Shown here: positions 57,801 to 64,000 of the stretch, one piece after another
Layout of the letters: each line of letters begins with the position of its first letter
Position numbering within the stretch: the stretch's first letter is position 1
DNA from: DAISJI01 sp964559835
Lineage (GTDB): Bacteria; Acidobacteriota; Terriglobia; Terriglobales; Acidobacteriaceae
NCBI GenBank assembly: GCA_964559835.1
Contig: CAZLJE010000003.1
Location: 62,001 to 126,000 of the forward strand
Reading direction: 5' to 3'
Length of the DNA stretch: 64,000 bases
Made by a program: the position numbers and the translations under genes
The notes under the pieces: model-generated
Seen by the model: the letters and a program-made list of their open reading frames with translations, nothing else
Told to the model about the DNA's origin: nothing
Database searches by the model: none

Positions 57801-59535
57801 CATTGCCGGCAACGAGCGCTACATTGCCGTTGAGGATGCCGCGCGCTATCGCGACGCACTCGGTATCCCCCTGCCGCCCGGATTGGCCGACGCATGGCTG
57901 CGACCCGTGCGCGATCCGCTCCTGGAACTCGTCCGTCGCTATGCACGCACCCACGGCCCGTTCACGACCGCAGATGCCGCCGCGCGCTTCGGACTACAGC
58001 CGGACCGGGTCGAGCTGTGCCTGAGAGTGTTGCACGCGCAAGCGAAGCTGCTCGAAGGAGAGTTCCGCCCCAGCGGTACGCATCGCGAGTGGGTCGACCC
58101 GGAGGTCCTGCGCACCATTCGCCGCCGCACGCTTGCCCGGCTCCGCAAGGAAGTCGAACCCGTCGAGCAACGTGTGTTCGCGCGCTTGATCACACGTTGG
58201 CAGGGTGTGGTTTCGCCGCGCCGCGGTCCCGATGCGTTGCTCGACGCCATCGACCTCCTCCAGGGAGCAGCGCTTCCCGCATCCGAGTTGGAACGCGAGA
58301 TCCTGCCCGCGCGCGTTGCCGACTATCGTCCTTCCGATCTCGATGCGCTCGTGGCCGCGGGTGAAGTGGTCTGGGTCGGTGTCGAACGCGTCGGGGAGCG
58401 TGATGGTCGCGTGGCGCTCTATCTCGCGCATAACCTGCCGTTGCTGCTTCCGCCCGCCGAAGTTCGTGGCCAGGACCGTTCTCAGCTTCCCGAGCGCGCA
58501 ATCAAGATTCTCGATTTTCTCGAGCAGAATGGGGCCTCCTTCTTTCCTGCGATCCACGACGCTGCCGGCGGCGGATTTCCCGGCGACACCGTCGAGGCCC
58601 TCTGGCGCCTGGTATGGGACGGATACATCACCAACGACACGTTGCATCCGCTGCGCGCTTTCGTGCGCCCCGCCGCCGAACGCAAGCAGCGTGGCATCGC
58701 TGCCGACGGGCGTCCCGGGTCTGCGGAATTCCTGCGGCGCTTTCGTACCCGTACCGGAGCGGCGCAAGCGCCTTCCCATGGACGTTGGTCGCTGGTCAGC
58801 GAGCGCATCGGCGCCCGGCCGACCTCGACCGAGTGGATCGCTGCGACGGCCCAGCAGCTTTTGGTGCGCTACGGCATCGTGATGCGCGAGACCGCTGTCG
58901 CGGAAAACATCGCCGGCGGCTACAGCACTCTCTATCCCGCGTTGCGCACGATGGAGGAGAGCGGATGGGTCCGCCGCGGCATGTTCATCGCCGCCATGGG
59001 CGCCGCACAGTTTGCGATGGCATCCGCCGTAGACATGCTGCGTTCGCTGCGCGTGAATCCCGATGCTGCGGAAGCCGTGCACCTCGCGGCATCCGACCCG
59101 GCGAATCCCTACGGCGCCCTGCTCCCCTGGCCACGTGAAGAGAACTTGGACGCCGCCCACGGGATGGCGCGTGCAGCCGGCGCCAGCGTCATCATCGTTA
59201 ACGGGGTGCTTGCCGCTTTTCTTCGTCGAAAGAATCCGAGCGTTCGAGTGTTCCTCCCCGATGCCGAGCCCGAGCGGACTCAGTTTGCGCGCGCGCTCGC
59301 TCGCAAGCTCGCGGAAGTTGCGGCCGCACGACAGACCCTCAAACAAGGTCTGCTGATCGGCGAGATAAACGGCGCGCCCGCACACGACCACTTCCTGGCG
59401 CGCTTTCTCGAAGACGCTGGTTTCCTTCGCTCCGCGTTCGGGTTCCAGATGCGGCGATCGGTCCCATTGTCCGTCCGCGTCGTCGCAGAGGAAGGCGAAG
59501 AGCGCGACGAGGAAGAAGACGCCGAGACCTCCTGA
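54877..59535 (+). CDS. lhr: Lhr-type DEAD/DEAH superfamily 2 helicase
   Basis: A 1552-residue helicase of the large Lhr group, ATP-dependent enzymes that unwind RNA-DNA hybrids and take part in DNA repair. In order: Walker A PTGTGKT (about residue 50), motif II LDEIH, motif III GLSATQRPL, the second RecA domain ending in QRIGRASHHVG, then the winged helix, beta-barrel and long C-terminal region typical of bacterial Lhr. The open frame extends to 54751, but ATG 54877 gives the family N terminus. The stop overlaps the ATG of a Nei-type glycosylase (TGATG). Adjacent lhr and nei genes are also known in mycobacteria. Confidence 0.94.
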   Translation: MAAAHDSLALFHPAVREWFTAVFEGATRPQQLGWPAIARGESTLILAPTGTGKTLAAFLWAIDRLMFAPVPEPDKRCRILYVSPIKALAVDVERNLRSPLVGIAQAARNRGDDFHEPTVAIRTGDTTAAERTRFARHPADILITTPESLYLLLTSRARAALQSVETVILDEIHALAPTKRGSHLALSLERLEQLCGRTLQRIGLSATQRPLEEIAHFLGGAESHPSKTGLGAPPTPASPTDAMEEFEAAGKIEFRPVTIVDAGEKKRLDLRIEVPIEDMSNLDEFEKIPSGPAAQGPVRQSIWSAINPKLLDLVKAHQSTLIFVNSRRLAERISGAINELAGETLVRAHHGSVALSQRKEIEDRLKIGTLRGLVATSSLELGIDMGAIDLVIQIEAPPSVASGMQRIGRASHHVGAVSNGIVFPKYRGDLVACAAVTTAMYNGEVEAVHYPRNPLDVLAQQIVAAVAMDEWELDGLYALVRRAAPYAALPRSVFENVLDMLSGRYPSDEFAELRPRITWDRVSNRLTAREGAHSIAIINGGTIPDRGLYGVFLAGATKGARVGELDEEMVFESRTGDTIILGATTWRIEEITHDRVVVSPAPGEPGKMPFWHGDSAGRPAEFGELIGVMTRQLLAMPRPTAFTKLVEEHSLDQNAAENLLRYLEEQTRATQRVPSDEDIVIERMRDEIGDWRICVLSPFGQQVHAPWCMAVTAKLREERGLEPESMWTDDGFVIRLPETEEPIDSAILLPDPAEFRDLVLRQLGSTSLFAARFREAAGRALLLPKRRPGTRSPLWAQRKRAADLLAVASRYSSFPLLLETYRECIRDTFDLPSTASILRRIHSGQVRVTTVNSEKPSPFASALLFSYVANYIYEGDAPLAERRAQALSIDQSQLEDLLGDSDFRELLDPVALDETEAQLQMLDPDYHARHADGVHDLLLRLGDLTAPEIAARSASAEVAESVHELLATRRVLRTRIAGNERYIAVEDAARYRDALGIPLPPGLADAWLRPVRDPLLELVRRYARTHGPFTTADAAARFGLQPDRVELCLRVLHAQAKLLEGEFRPSGTHREWVDPEVLRTIRRRTLARLRKEVEPVEQRVFARLITRWQGVVSPRRGPDALLDAIDLLQGAALPASELEREILPARVADYRPSDLDALVAAGEVVWVGVERVGERDGRVALYLAHNLPLLLPPAEVRGQDRSQLPERAIKILDFLEQNGASFFPAIHDAAGGGFPGDTVEALWRLVWDGYITNDTLHPLRAFVRPAAERKQRGIAADGRPGSAEFLRRFRTRTGAAQAPSHGRWSLVSERIGARPTSTEWIAATAQQLLVRYGIVMRETAVAENIAGGYSTLYPALRTMEESGWVRRGMFIAAMGAAQFAMASAVDMLRSLRVNPDAAEAVHLAASDPANPYGALLPWPREENLDAAHGMARAAGASVIIVNGVLAAFLRRKNPSVRVFLPDAEPERTQFARALARKLAEVAAARQTLKQGLLIGEINGAPAHDHFLARFLEDAGFLRSAFGFQMRRSVPLSVRVVAEEGEERDEEEDAETS

Positions 59536-60364
59536 TGCCCGAAGGCGATATACCATCTTTCGCGCTGCGCAGACCCTCAATCGCGCTCTCTCGGGCCAGA
59601 ACGTCGTACGCTTCGAGACGGTGCTCCCCAAGCTTTCCCGCATCGACGAAGACGCTCCGCTCGCCGGACGCATCATTGAATCTGTCGAGTCCCGTGGGAA
59701 GTGGCTCCTGATGCGTTTTTCCGGCGACCTCGTCCTGCTCACCCACATGCTGATGAACGGCTCATGGCACATCTATCGTCCGGACGAGCAGTGGCAACGC
59801 CGCCGCGAGGACATGCGCATCATAATTGCGACAGAAAAGTTCCTCGCCGTCTGCTTCGGCGTGCAGGTAGCCGAGTTCCACACCGCGGAATCGCTGCGCC
59901 GTCACGCCGCCTTCTCGCGTCTAGGACCGGACCTGCTCTCCGACAGCTTCGATCCGCAGCAGGCGATCGCAAACATCCGTCAACACCCGGACATGCAAAT
60001 CGCCGACGCACTGCTGAATCAATCCGCGCTTGCCGGGATCGGGAACGTGTACAAGTCGGAAGTCTGCTTTGCCTATCGCGTCAGCCCGTTTCGTCCGGTG
60101 CGCGATGTGACCGACGAGGAAGTCTCAAACCTTGTCCATACCGCGCGCAAGTTTCTCAAGGCGAATGTAGCGAACGGCACAACGGCATCGATCGTGACCT
60201 ACACCGGCTTCCGCCGCACCACCGGACGCGCTAATCCCGCAGACCGTCTATGGGTGTACGGGCGCGCCGGACAGCCCTGCCGGAAATGCGGCACTCCGAT
60301 CCAAAGCCTAAAGCAGGGTCCCGGCGCTCGCGTGACATTCTGGTGTCCGAACTGCCAGCTGTAA
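59535..60364 (+). pseudogene. nei: Nei-type DNA glycosylase with N-terminal frameshift
   Basis: ATG 59535 begins MPEGD, the start of Nei-type endonuclease VIII, in which Pro2 and Glu3 are catalytic. After GAT (59547-59549) two extra bases shift the frame: GATATACC is present where GATACC would keep it open. The family sequence resumes in another frame as TIFRAAQTLNRALSGQNV and then runs unbroken to 60364. That part holds the helix-two-turn-helix NQSALAGIGNVYKSE and a zinc finger (CRKCGTPI ... FWCPNCQ). From ATG 59621 a 247-residue protein could be made without Pro2 and Glu3, so it should bind DNA poorly and not cut it. A sequencing or assembly error is the main alternative to a true mutation. 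Confidence 0.85.
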
Positions 60365-60451
60365 TCGGACCTCTCGCTGGCCTCCGTACTTCTTTCGAAC
60401 AGGCGATTTCCGCGCCTTTCTGTTGTAAAATCGCGCCTCTTTCGTGGGTGG

Positions 60452-60480
60452 CCCACCCTAGCTGGGTTTGCTAGGGTGGG
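60452..60480. repeat. Perfect 11-bp hairpin before the mmsA start
   Basis: CCCACCCTAGC (60452-60462) and its exact complement (60470-60480) surround a 7-base loop, 16 bases before ATG 60497. There is no T tract. The sequence resembles short dispersed palindromes of acidobacterial genomes, and in the 5' leader it could affect translation or mRNA life. Confidence 0.65.
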
Positions 60481-60496
60481 AAGTGACGGAGGTTAA

Positions 60497-61975
60497 ATGG
60501 CAACGATCGCGAAACCGGCTTCAGCCGACGTGGCAGCCTGTCCGATTCTCATCAACGGCGAACGACGCGAGTCGGCCGGCCGCACGCAGGTGCAGGTCAA
60601 CCCTGCCACTGGCCAACCTGCATCGATGGTGCCGGAGTGTACTGCCGAAGAGATCGGGGAGGCGATTGGCGCGGCCGAGGAGGCCTTCTCGCTATGGAGC
60701 GCGATGCCGGTGTTGAACCGCGCCCGCATCCTCTTCCATTACCACAGCGTCCTCGAGAAAAATGCCGACCGAATCATCTCGCTCGTCACCGAGGAGAACG
60801 GCAAGACGCGCAGCGAGGCGCAAGGCTCGTTTCAGCGCGGACTGGAGTGCGTCGAGTTTGCCTGCGGCGCGCCCACGCTGCTGATGGGTGAAGGCTTGGA
60901 ACGTGTCGGCGGCGACGTCGATACCATCTCCGTTCGTGCACCGCTCGGCGTCTGCGCCGGGATCACGCCCTTCAACTTTCCCTTTATGGTTCCGCTCTGG
61001 ATGTTTCCGGTCGCAATCGCCTGCGGCAACACGTTCGTGCTCAAGCCGTCACCGGCGGTACCGCGGTCGGCGGTGCTCGCCGTCGAACTGCTGTATGAAG
61101 CCGGCCTGCCCGCTGGAGTGGTGAATGTCGTTCACGGCGGTAAGGACGCGGTAGACGCGATCCTCAACGACGTGCGCGTGAAGGCAGTTTCGTTCGTCGG
61201 CTCCAGCCCCGTAGCGCGCTACATCTACAAGACTGCCGCTGCGAATGGCAAGCGCGTGCAGGCGCTTGGCGGCGCCAAGAACCACTCCATCGTCATGCCC
61301 GACTGCGATATGAAGTTGGCGATCGATTCCGTGCTGGCTTCGTCGTTTGGATGCGCCGGGGAACGATGTGTCGCCGCCAGCGTCGTTGTCGCGGTAGGGG
61401 ATGCGGGCAACAGGTTTGTCGAAGAGTTGAAGAAGGCCGTGGACAACATGCGCATCGCTCCTGGCGACGATCCCGGCTGCGACATGGGTCCGGTCATCAC
61501 GCCCGAAGCTCGCAAACGGATCATCGGATACATCGAAGCCGGAGAGAAGGAAGGCGCACAGCTCGTCCGCGACGGCCGCAAGGACGCCTGCAATTCTCAG
61601 GAAGGTTATTTCCTTGGGCCCACGATCTTCGATCACGTCAAGCCGGAGATGAAGATCGCGCGCGAGGAGATTTTTGGCCCTGTGCTCTCGGTCGTCCGCG
61701 CCGATAATCTCGATCACGCGATCGAGATCGTCAATGGCGCCGAGCAGGGCAACGCGTCGTCCATCTACACCAAGAGCGGCGCGGCGGCCAAGAAATACGC
61801 AGCGACGGTGCAGACGGGGATGGTCGGCGTGAACCTTGGCGTCCCTGCTCCGGTCGCAATTTTCCCCTTTGCCGGCTGGAAGACATCGTTCTTCGGCGAC
61901 CTGCACGCGCTCGGCAAAGACGGCGTGCGCTTTTACACCGAGACGAAGGTCATCACCGCCCGCTGGCCGGAATAG
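60497..61975 (+). CDS. mmsA: Methylmalonate/malonate-semialdehyde dehydrogenase (CoA-acylating)
   Basis: A 492-residue aldehyde dehydrogenase of the MmsA group, which oxidises methylmalonate semialdehyde to propionyl-CoA, or malonate semialdehyde to acetyl-CoA, with loss of CO2. Family blocks are ITPFNFPFMVPLWMFP, VGSSPVARYIYKTAAANGKR, GGAKNHSIVMPD and the catalytic Cys in GCAGERCVAAS. GGAGG precedes the ATG. The next genes, a nitrilase-type amidohydrolase and an NCS1 permease, suggest that here it ends reductive pyrimidine breakdown (malonate semialdehyde from beta-alanine). Valine or inositol breakdown is the alternative. Confidence 0.92.
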   Translation: MATIAKPASADVAACPILINGERRESAGRTQVQVNPATGQPASMVPECTAEEIGEAIGAAEEAFSLWSAMPVLNRARILFHYHSVLEKNADRIISLVTEENGKTRSEAQGSFQRGLECVEFACGAPTLLMGEGLERVGGDVDTISVRAPLGVCAGITPFNFPFMVPLWMFPVAIACGNTFVLKPSPAVPRSAVLAVELLYEAGLPAGVVNVVHGGKDAVDAILNDVRVKAVSFVGSSPVARYIYKTAAANGKRVQALGGAKNHSIVMPDCDMKLAIDSVLASSFGCAGERCVAASVVVAVGDAGNRFVEELKKAVDNMRIAPGDDPGCDMGPVITPEARKRIIGYIEAGEKEGAQLVRDGRKDACNSQEGYFLGPTIFDHVKPEMKIAREEIFGPVLSVVRADNLDHAIEIVNGAEQGNASSIYTKSGAAAKKYAATVQTGMVGVNLGVPAPVAIFPFAGWKTSFFGDLHALGKDGVRFYTETKVITARWPE

Positions 61976-62030
61976 TAGGGCAGTTGCCGGTTGTACGTTG
62001 TACGTTTCCGGATTCTCCGTGGTTCGACTC

Positions 62031-62058
62031 GGAATACGGAATACGTGATACGGAATAC
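62031..62058. repeat. 7-bp tandem repeat (ggaatac)
   Basis: Four units, ggaatac, ggaatac, gtgatac and ggaatac, lie about 30 bases before the amidohydrolase start, inside the mmsA-amidohydrolase gap. No function is evident. Confidence 0.7.
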
Positions 62059-62087
62059 GAATCGAGCCAGATCTCATCGGAGCATCT

Positions 62088-62990
62088 ATGCCACGCATCG
62101 TACGCGCCGGACTGATCCAGGCGAAGAACGTACTTGGTCCCGACCACTCGATGGCCGAAGTCAAGAAGGCCATGGTCGACAAGCACCTCAAGCTGATCGA
62201 AAAGGCGGCCAAGCAGAAGGTCCAGGTGCTGTGCCTGCAGGAACTGTTCTACGGACCGTACTTCTGCGCCGAGCAGCAGGAGAAGTGGTACGGCCTCACC
62301 GAACGCATTCCCGATGGGCCGACGGTCAAGCTGATGCAGAAGGTAGCGGCGAAGCACCGCATAGTCCTGGTGGTGCCGATCTATGAAGAGGAGATGACCG
62401 GCCTTTACTACAACACCGCCGCCGTCATCGATTCCGATGGCAAGTACCTCGGCAAGTACCGCAAGAACCACATCCCGCATTGCAACCCGGGCTTCTGGGA
62501 GAAGTTCTACTTCACGCCCGGCGATCTGGGTTATCCGGTGTTCGAGACGAAGGTGTGTCGGGTCGGCGTGTATATCTGCTATGACCGGCATTTCCCCGAG
62601 GGCGCGCGCATTCTTGGACTGAATGGTGCAGAGATTGTCTTCAATCCTTCCGCCACAGTCGCCGGATTGAGCGAGTACCTGTGGGAGCTCGAGCAGCCGG
62701 CACATGCGGTTGCGAACGGCTACTTCATCGGCGCGATCAATCGTGTCGGCGTGGAAAAGCCCTGGAGTATCGGCGAGTTCTACGGCAAGAGCTACTTCTG
62801 CAATCCGCGGGGCAAGATCGTTGCGCAGGCAAGCCGCGATAAGGATGAAGTGGTCGTTGCCGACCTCGACCTCGATATGATCCAGGAGGTCAGGCAGGTC
62901 TGGCAGTTCTTCCGCGACCGCCGGCCGGACTCTTACGAGCCGTTGACCGAGCAGTCGGGACGGGGACGAATCGCAGCAGTCGCCAGGTGA
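62088..62990 (+). CDS. Nitrilase-superfamily amidohydrolase (beta-ureidopropionase-like)
   Basis: A 300-residue carbon-nitrogen hydrolase with the full catalytic triad: Glu in LQELFYGPYF, Lys in GKYRKNHIPH and Cys in YICYDRHFPEGAR. The blocks NHIPHCNPGFWEKFYFTPGD and YDRHFPEGARILGL resemble beta-ureidopropionase and N-carbamoylputrescine amidase. The neighbours mmsA and an NCS1-type permease favour beta-ureidopropionase, which releases beta-alanine in pyrimidine degradation. A polyamine role is the alternative. A palindromic repeat follows the stop. Confidence 0.88.
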   Translation: MPRIVRAGLIQAKNVLGPDHSMAEVKKAMVDKHLKLIEKAAKQKVQVLCLQELFYGPYFCAEQQEKWYGLTERIPDGPTVKLMQKVAAKHRIVLVVPIYEEEMTGLYYNTAAVIDSDGKYLGKYRKNHIPHCNPGFWEKFYFTPGDLGYPVFETKVCRVGVYICYDRHFPEGARILGLNGAEIVFNPSATVAGLSEYLWELEQPAHAVANGYFIGAINRVGVEKPWSIGEFYGKSYFCNPRGKIVAQASRDKDEVVVADLDLDMIQEVRQVWQFFRDRRPDSYEPLTEQSGRGRIAAVAR

Positions 62991-63005
62991 GCTCTGCGTA
63001 ATTTG

Positions 63006-63073
63006 CACCACGGAGACACGGGGTCACGGAGATACTTAAATCTCTTTCTCCGTGTTTCCGTGCCTCCGTGGTG
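63006..63073. repeat. Intergenic palindrome, CACCACGGAG family
   Basis: The left arm (63006-63032) and right arm (63047-63073) pair over about 23 of 27 bases around a 14-base AT-rich loop. It lies between the amidohydrolase and permease genes. It shares its CACCAC ... GTGGTG design with the element at 25775. Confidence 0.75.
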
Positions 63074-63086
63074 ATTCAGGAATCAC

Positions 63087-64000
63087 ATGCAGCCTTCGCG
63101 CGCCACGCGTCGGATCGAAGATTCGCCGCTCTACAACCGCGATCTCGCGCCCGTTCCGGCGGAGCGGCGGACATGGGGGACCTACAACTACGCCGCACTG
63201 TGGGTGTCGATGAGCGTGAACATCCTCACCTACATGCTGGCCGCGTCGCTGATCCAAGGCGGGATGGATTGGAAGCAGGCGGTCTTCACCGTTTTCCTCG
63301 GCAACGCGATCGTGCTGGCGCCGATGCTGCTGAACTCGCATCCCGGCGCACGATACGGCATACCTTTTCCGGTGTTTGCGCGCGCGTCGTTCGGAGTGCT
63401 CGGCGCCAATGTGGCGGCGGTGCTGCGGGCGCTGGTCGCATGCGGATGGTTCGGCATCCAGACGTGGATCGGCGGCGAAGCCATCAGTTCCCTGCTCTCG
63501 ATCCTGTGGCCCGCGTGGAAGAACGTGCCCAATGGGACGGCAGTCTGCTTCATGATCTTCTGGGTGATCAACGTGGCGGTGATCGCCAAGGGTATCGAGT
63601 ACATCAAGGTGCTGCAAGGAATCAGTGCGCCGATCCTTCTGATCGTTGGCTTGGTGCTGCTGGGCTGGGCATACTTCTCGGCCGGCGGTTTCGGGCCGAT
63701 GCTGTCGGCGCCGTCGCAGTTCGCCAGCTTCCCGGATTTCATCAAGTTCTTTATTCCGGCAATCAATGGCGCGGTGGGATTCTGGGCCACGCTCTCACTC
63801 AATGTGCCCGACTTCACGCGTTTCGCGAAGAACCAGCGAGCGCAGATCATCGGACAAGCAGTAGCGCTGCCGACGACGATGACGCTGTATTCCTTCATTG
63901 GCGTGGCGGTGACGTCGGCGACCGTCGTAATCTACGGCGCGGCAATCTGGGACCCGGTGCAACTGCTAGCGCGGATGCATTCGCCGGTCGCGGTGGTGAT
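63087..64000 (+). CDS. NCS1 family nucleobase/allantoin/hydantoin permease, 5' part
   Basis: The frame starts at ATG 63087 and runs open off the window end, so about 304 residues are visible of an expected 480 or so. The start resembles NCS1 permeases: SPLYNRDLAPVPAERRTWGTYNYAALWVSMS, followed by hydrophobic helices, GARYGIPFPVFARASFG and NVPDFTRFAKNQRAQIIGQA. These transporters bring in uracil, thymine, allantoin or hydantoins with Na+ or H+. The operon-like position after mmsA and the beta-ureidopropionase-like gene suggests pyrimidine uptake. The ATG follows the palindrome by 13 bases. Confidence 0.88.
   Translation, partial: MQPSRATRRIEDSPLYNRDLAPVPAERRTWGTYNYAALWVSMSVNILTYMLAASLIQGGMDWKQAVFTVFLGNAIVLAPMLLNSHPGARYGIPFPVFARASFGVLGANVAAVLRALVACGWFGIQTWIGGEAISSLLSILWPAWKNVPNGTAVCFMIFWVINVAVIAKGIEYIKVLQGISAPILLIVGLVLLGWAYFSAGGFGPMLSAPSQFASFPDFIKFFIPAINGAVGFWATLSLNVPDFTRFAKNQRAQIIGQAVALPTTMTLYSFIGVAVTSATVVIYGAAIWDPVQLLARMHSPVAVV

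Noticed and set aside
57994..59772. 592-codon minus-strand frame
   Set aside because: Antisense to lhr and nei, with no recognisable domain.
61049..63011. Two long minus-strand frames
   Set aside because: They are antisense to mmsA and the amidohydrolase, whose catalytic motifs are certain.

Overview
The window looks like chromosomal DNA of a GC-rich, heterotrophic bacterium of the Acidobacteriota, probably class Terriglobia. This is an inference. It rests on the mix of exported lactonase and M1 peptidase genes, several sigma-54 activators, a PEP-CTERM protein, PilZ proteins and the style of the intergenic palindromes; no rRNA gene is present to confirm it. There is no phage, insertion sequence or CRISPR array. 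The only RNA gene seen is a tRNA-Phe at 25.6 kb.

Region by region. 0-8 kb is a signalling block: the end of a response regulator, a membrane histidine kinase with five PAS domains, the remnant of an HD-GYP phosphodiesterase, a STAS-like protein and a PAS-PAS-GAF sigma-54 activator. Divergent from the activator is an outer-membrane barrel gene (8038) with a textbook sigma-54 promoter at 7937. 9-17 kb is catabolic: an SMP-30 lactonase, an MmgE/PrpD protein of different base composition, and a minus-strand run of D-aminoacylase, GntP permease and exported lactonase, followed by a decayed cupin gene and a small methyltransferase-like membrane protein. 18.9-24.9 kb is the branched-chain amino acid operon ilvD-ilvB-ilvH-ilvC-cupin, with a terminator hairpin directly before ilvD and an AT-rich control region. 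24.9-32 kb holds an AAA ATPase stump abutting tRNA-Phe, an exported M1 aminopeptidase, and histidine-degradation genes hutU-dinB-like-hutI.

32.5-45 kb is a second regulatory block. It has two kinase/NtrC-type regulator pairs, a stand-alone sigma-54 activator, PilZ and LuxR proteins, a PEP-CTERM exported protein, a TPR protein and a lipoprotein. Several genes here have possible sigma-54 promoters. 45-53 kb carries an amine oxidase divergent from a D-threonine aldolase-like gene with a probable leaderless start, then pyruvate:ferredoxin oxidoreductase overlapping a dihydroorotate dehydrogenase-like gene. 53-60.4 kb has a B12-dependent-type radical SAM protein, an Lhr-type helicase, and a Nei-type DNA glycosylase whose fifth codon is followed by a 2-base frameshift. 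60.5-64 kb looks like pyrimidine catabolism: a semialdehyde dehydrogenase (mmsA), a nitrilase-superfamily amidohydrolase and an NCS1 permease cut by the window edge.

No clearly new multi-gene system was found. The items most worth a second look are the sigma-54 promoter/activator pair at 7.2-8.0 kb, the frameshifted nei next to lhr, the DinB-like gene translationally coupled to hutI, the ilvD leader hairpin, and the permease gene that lacks a normal start codon.
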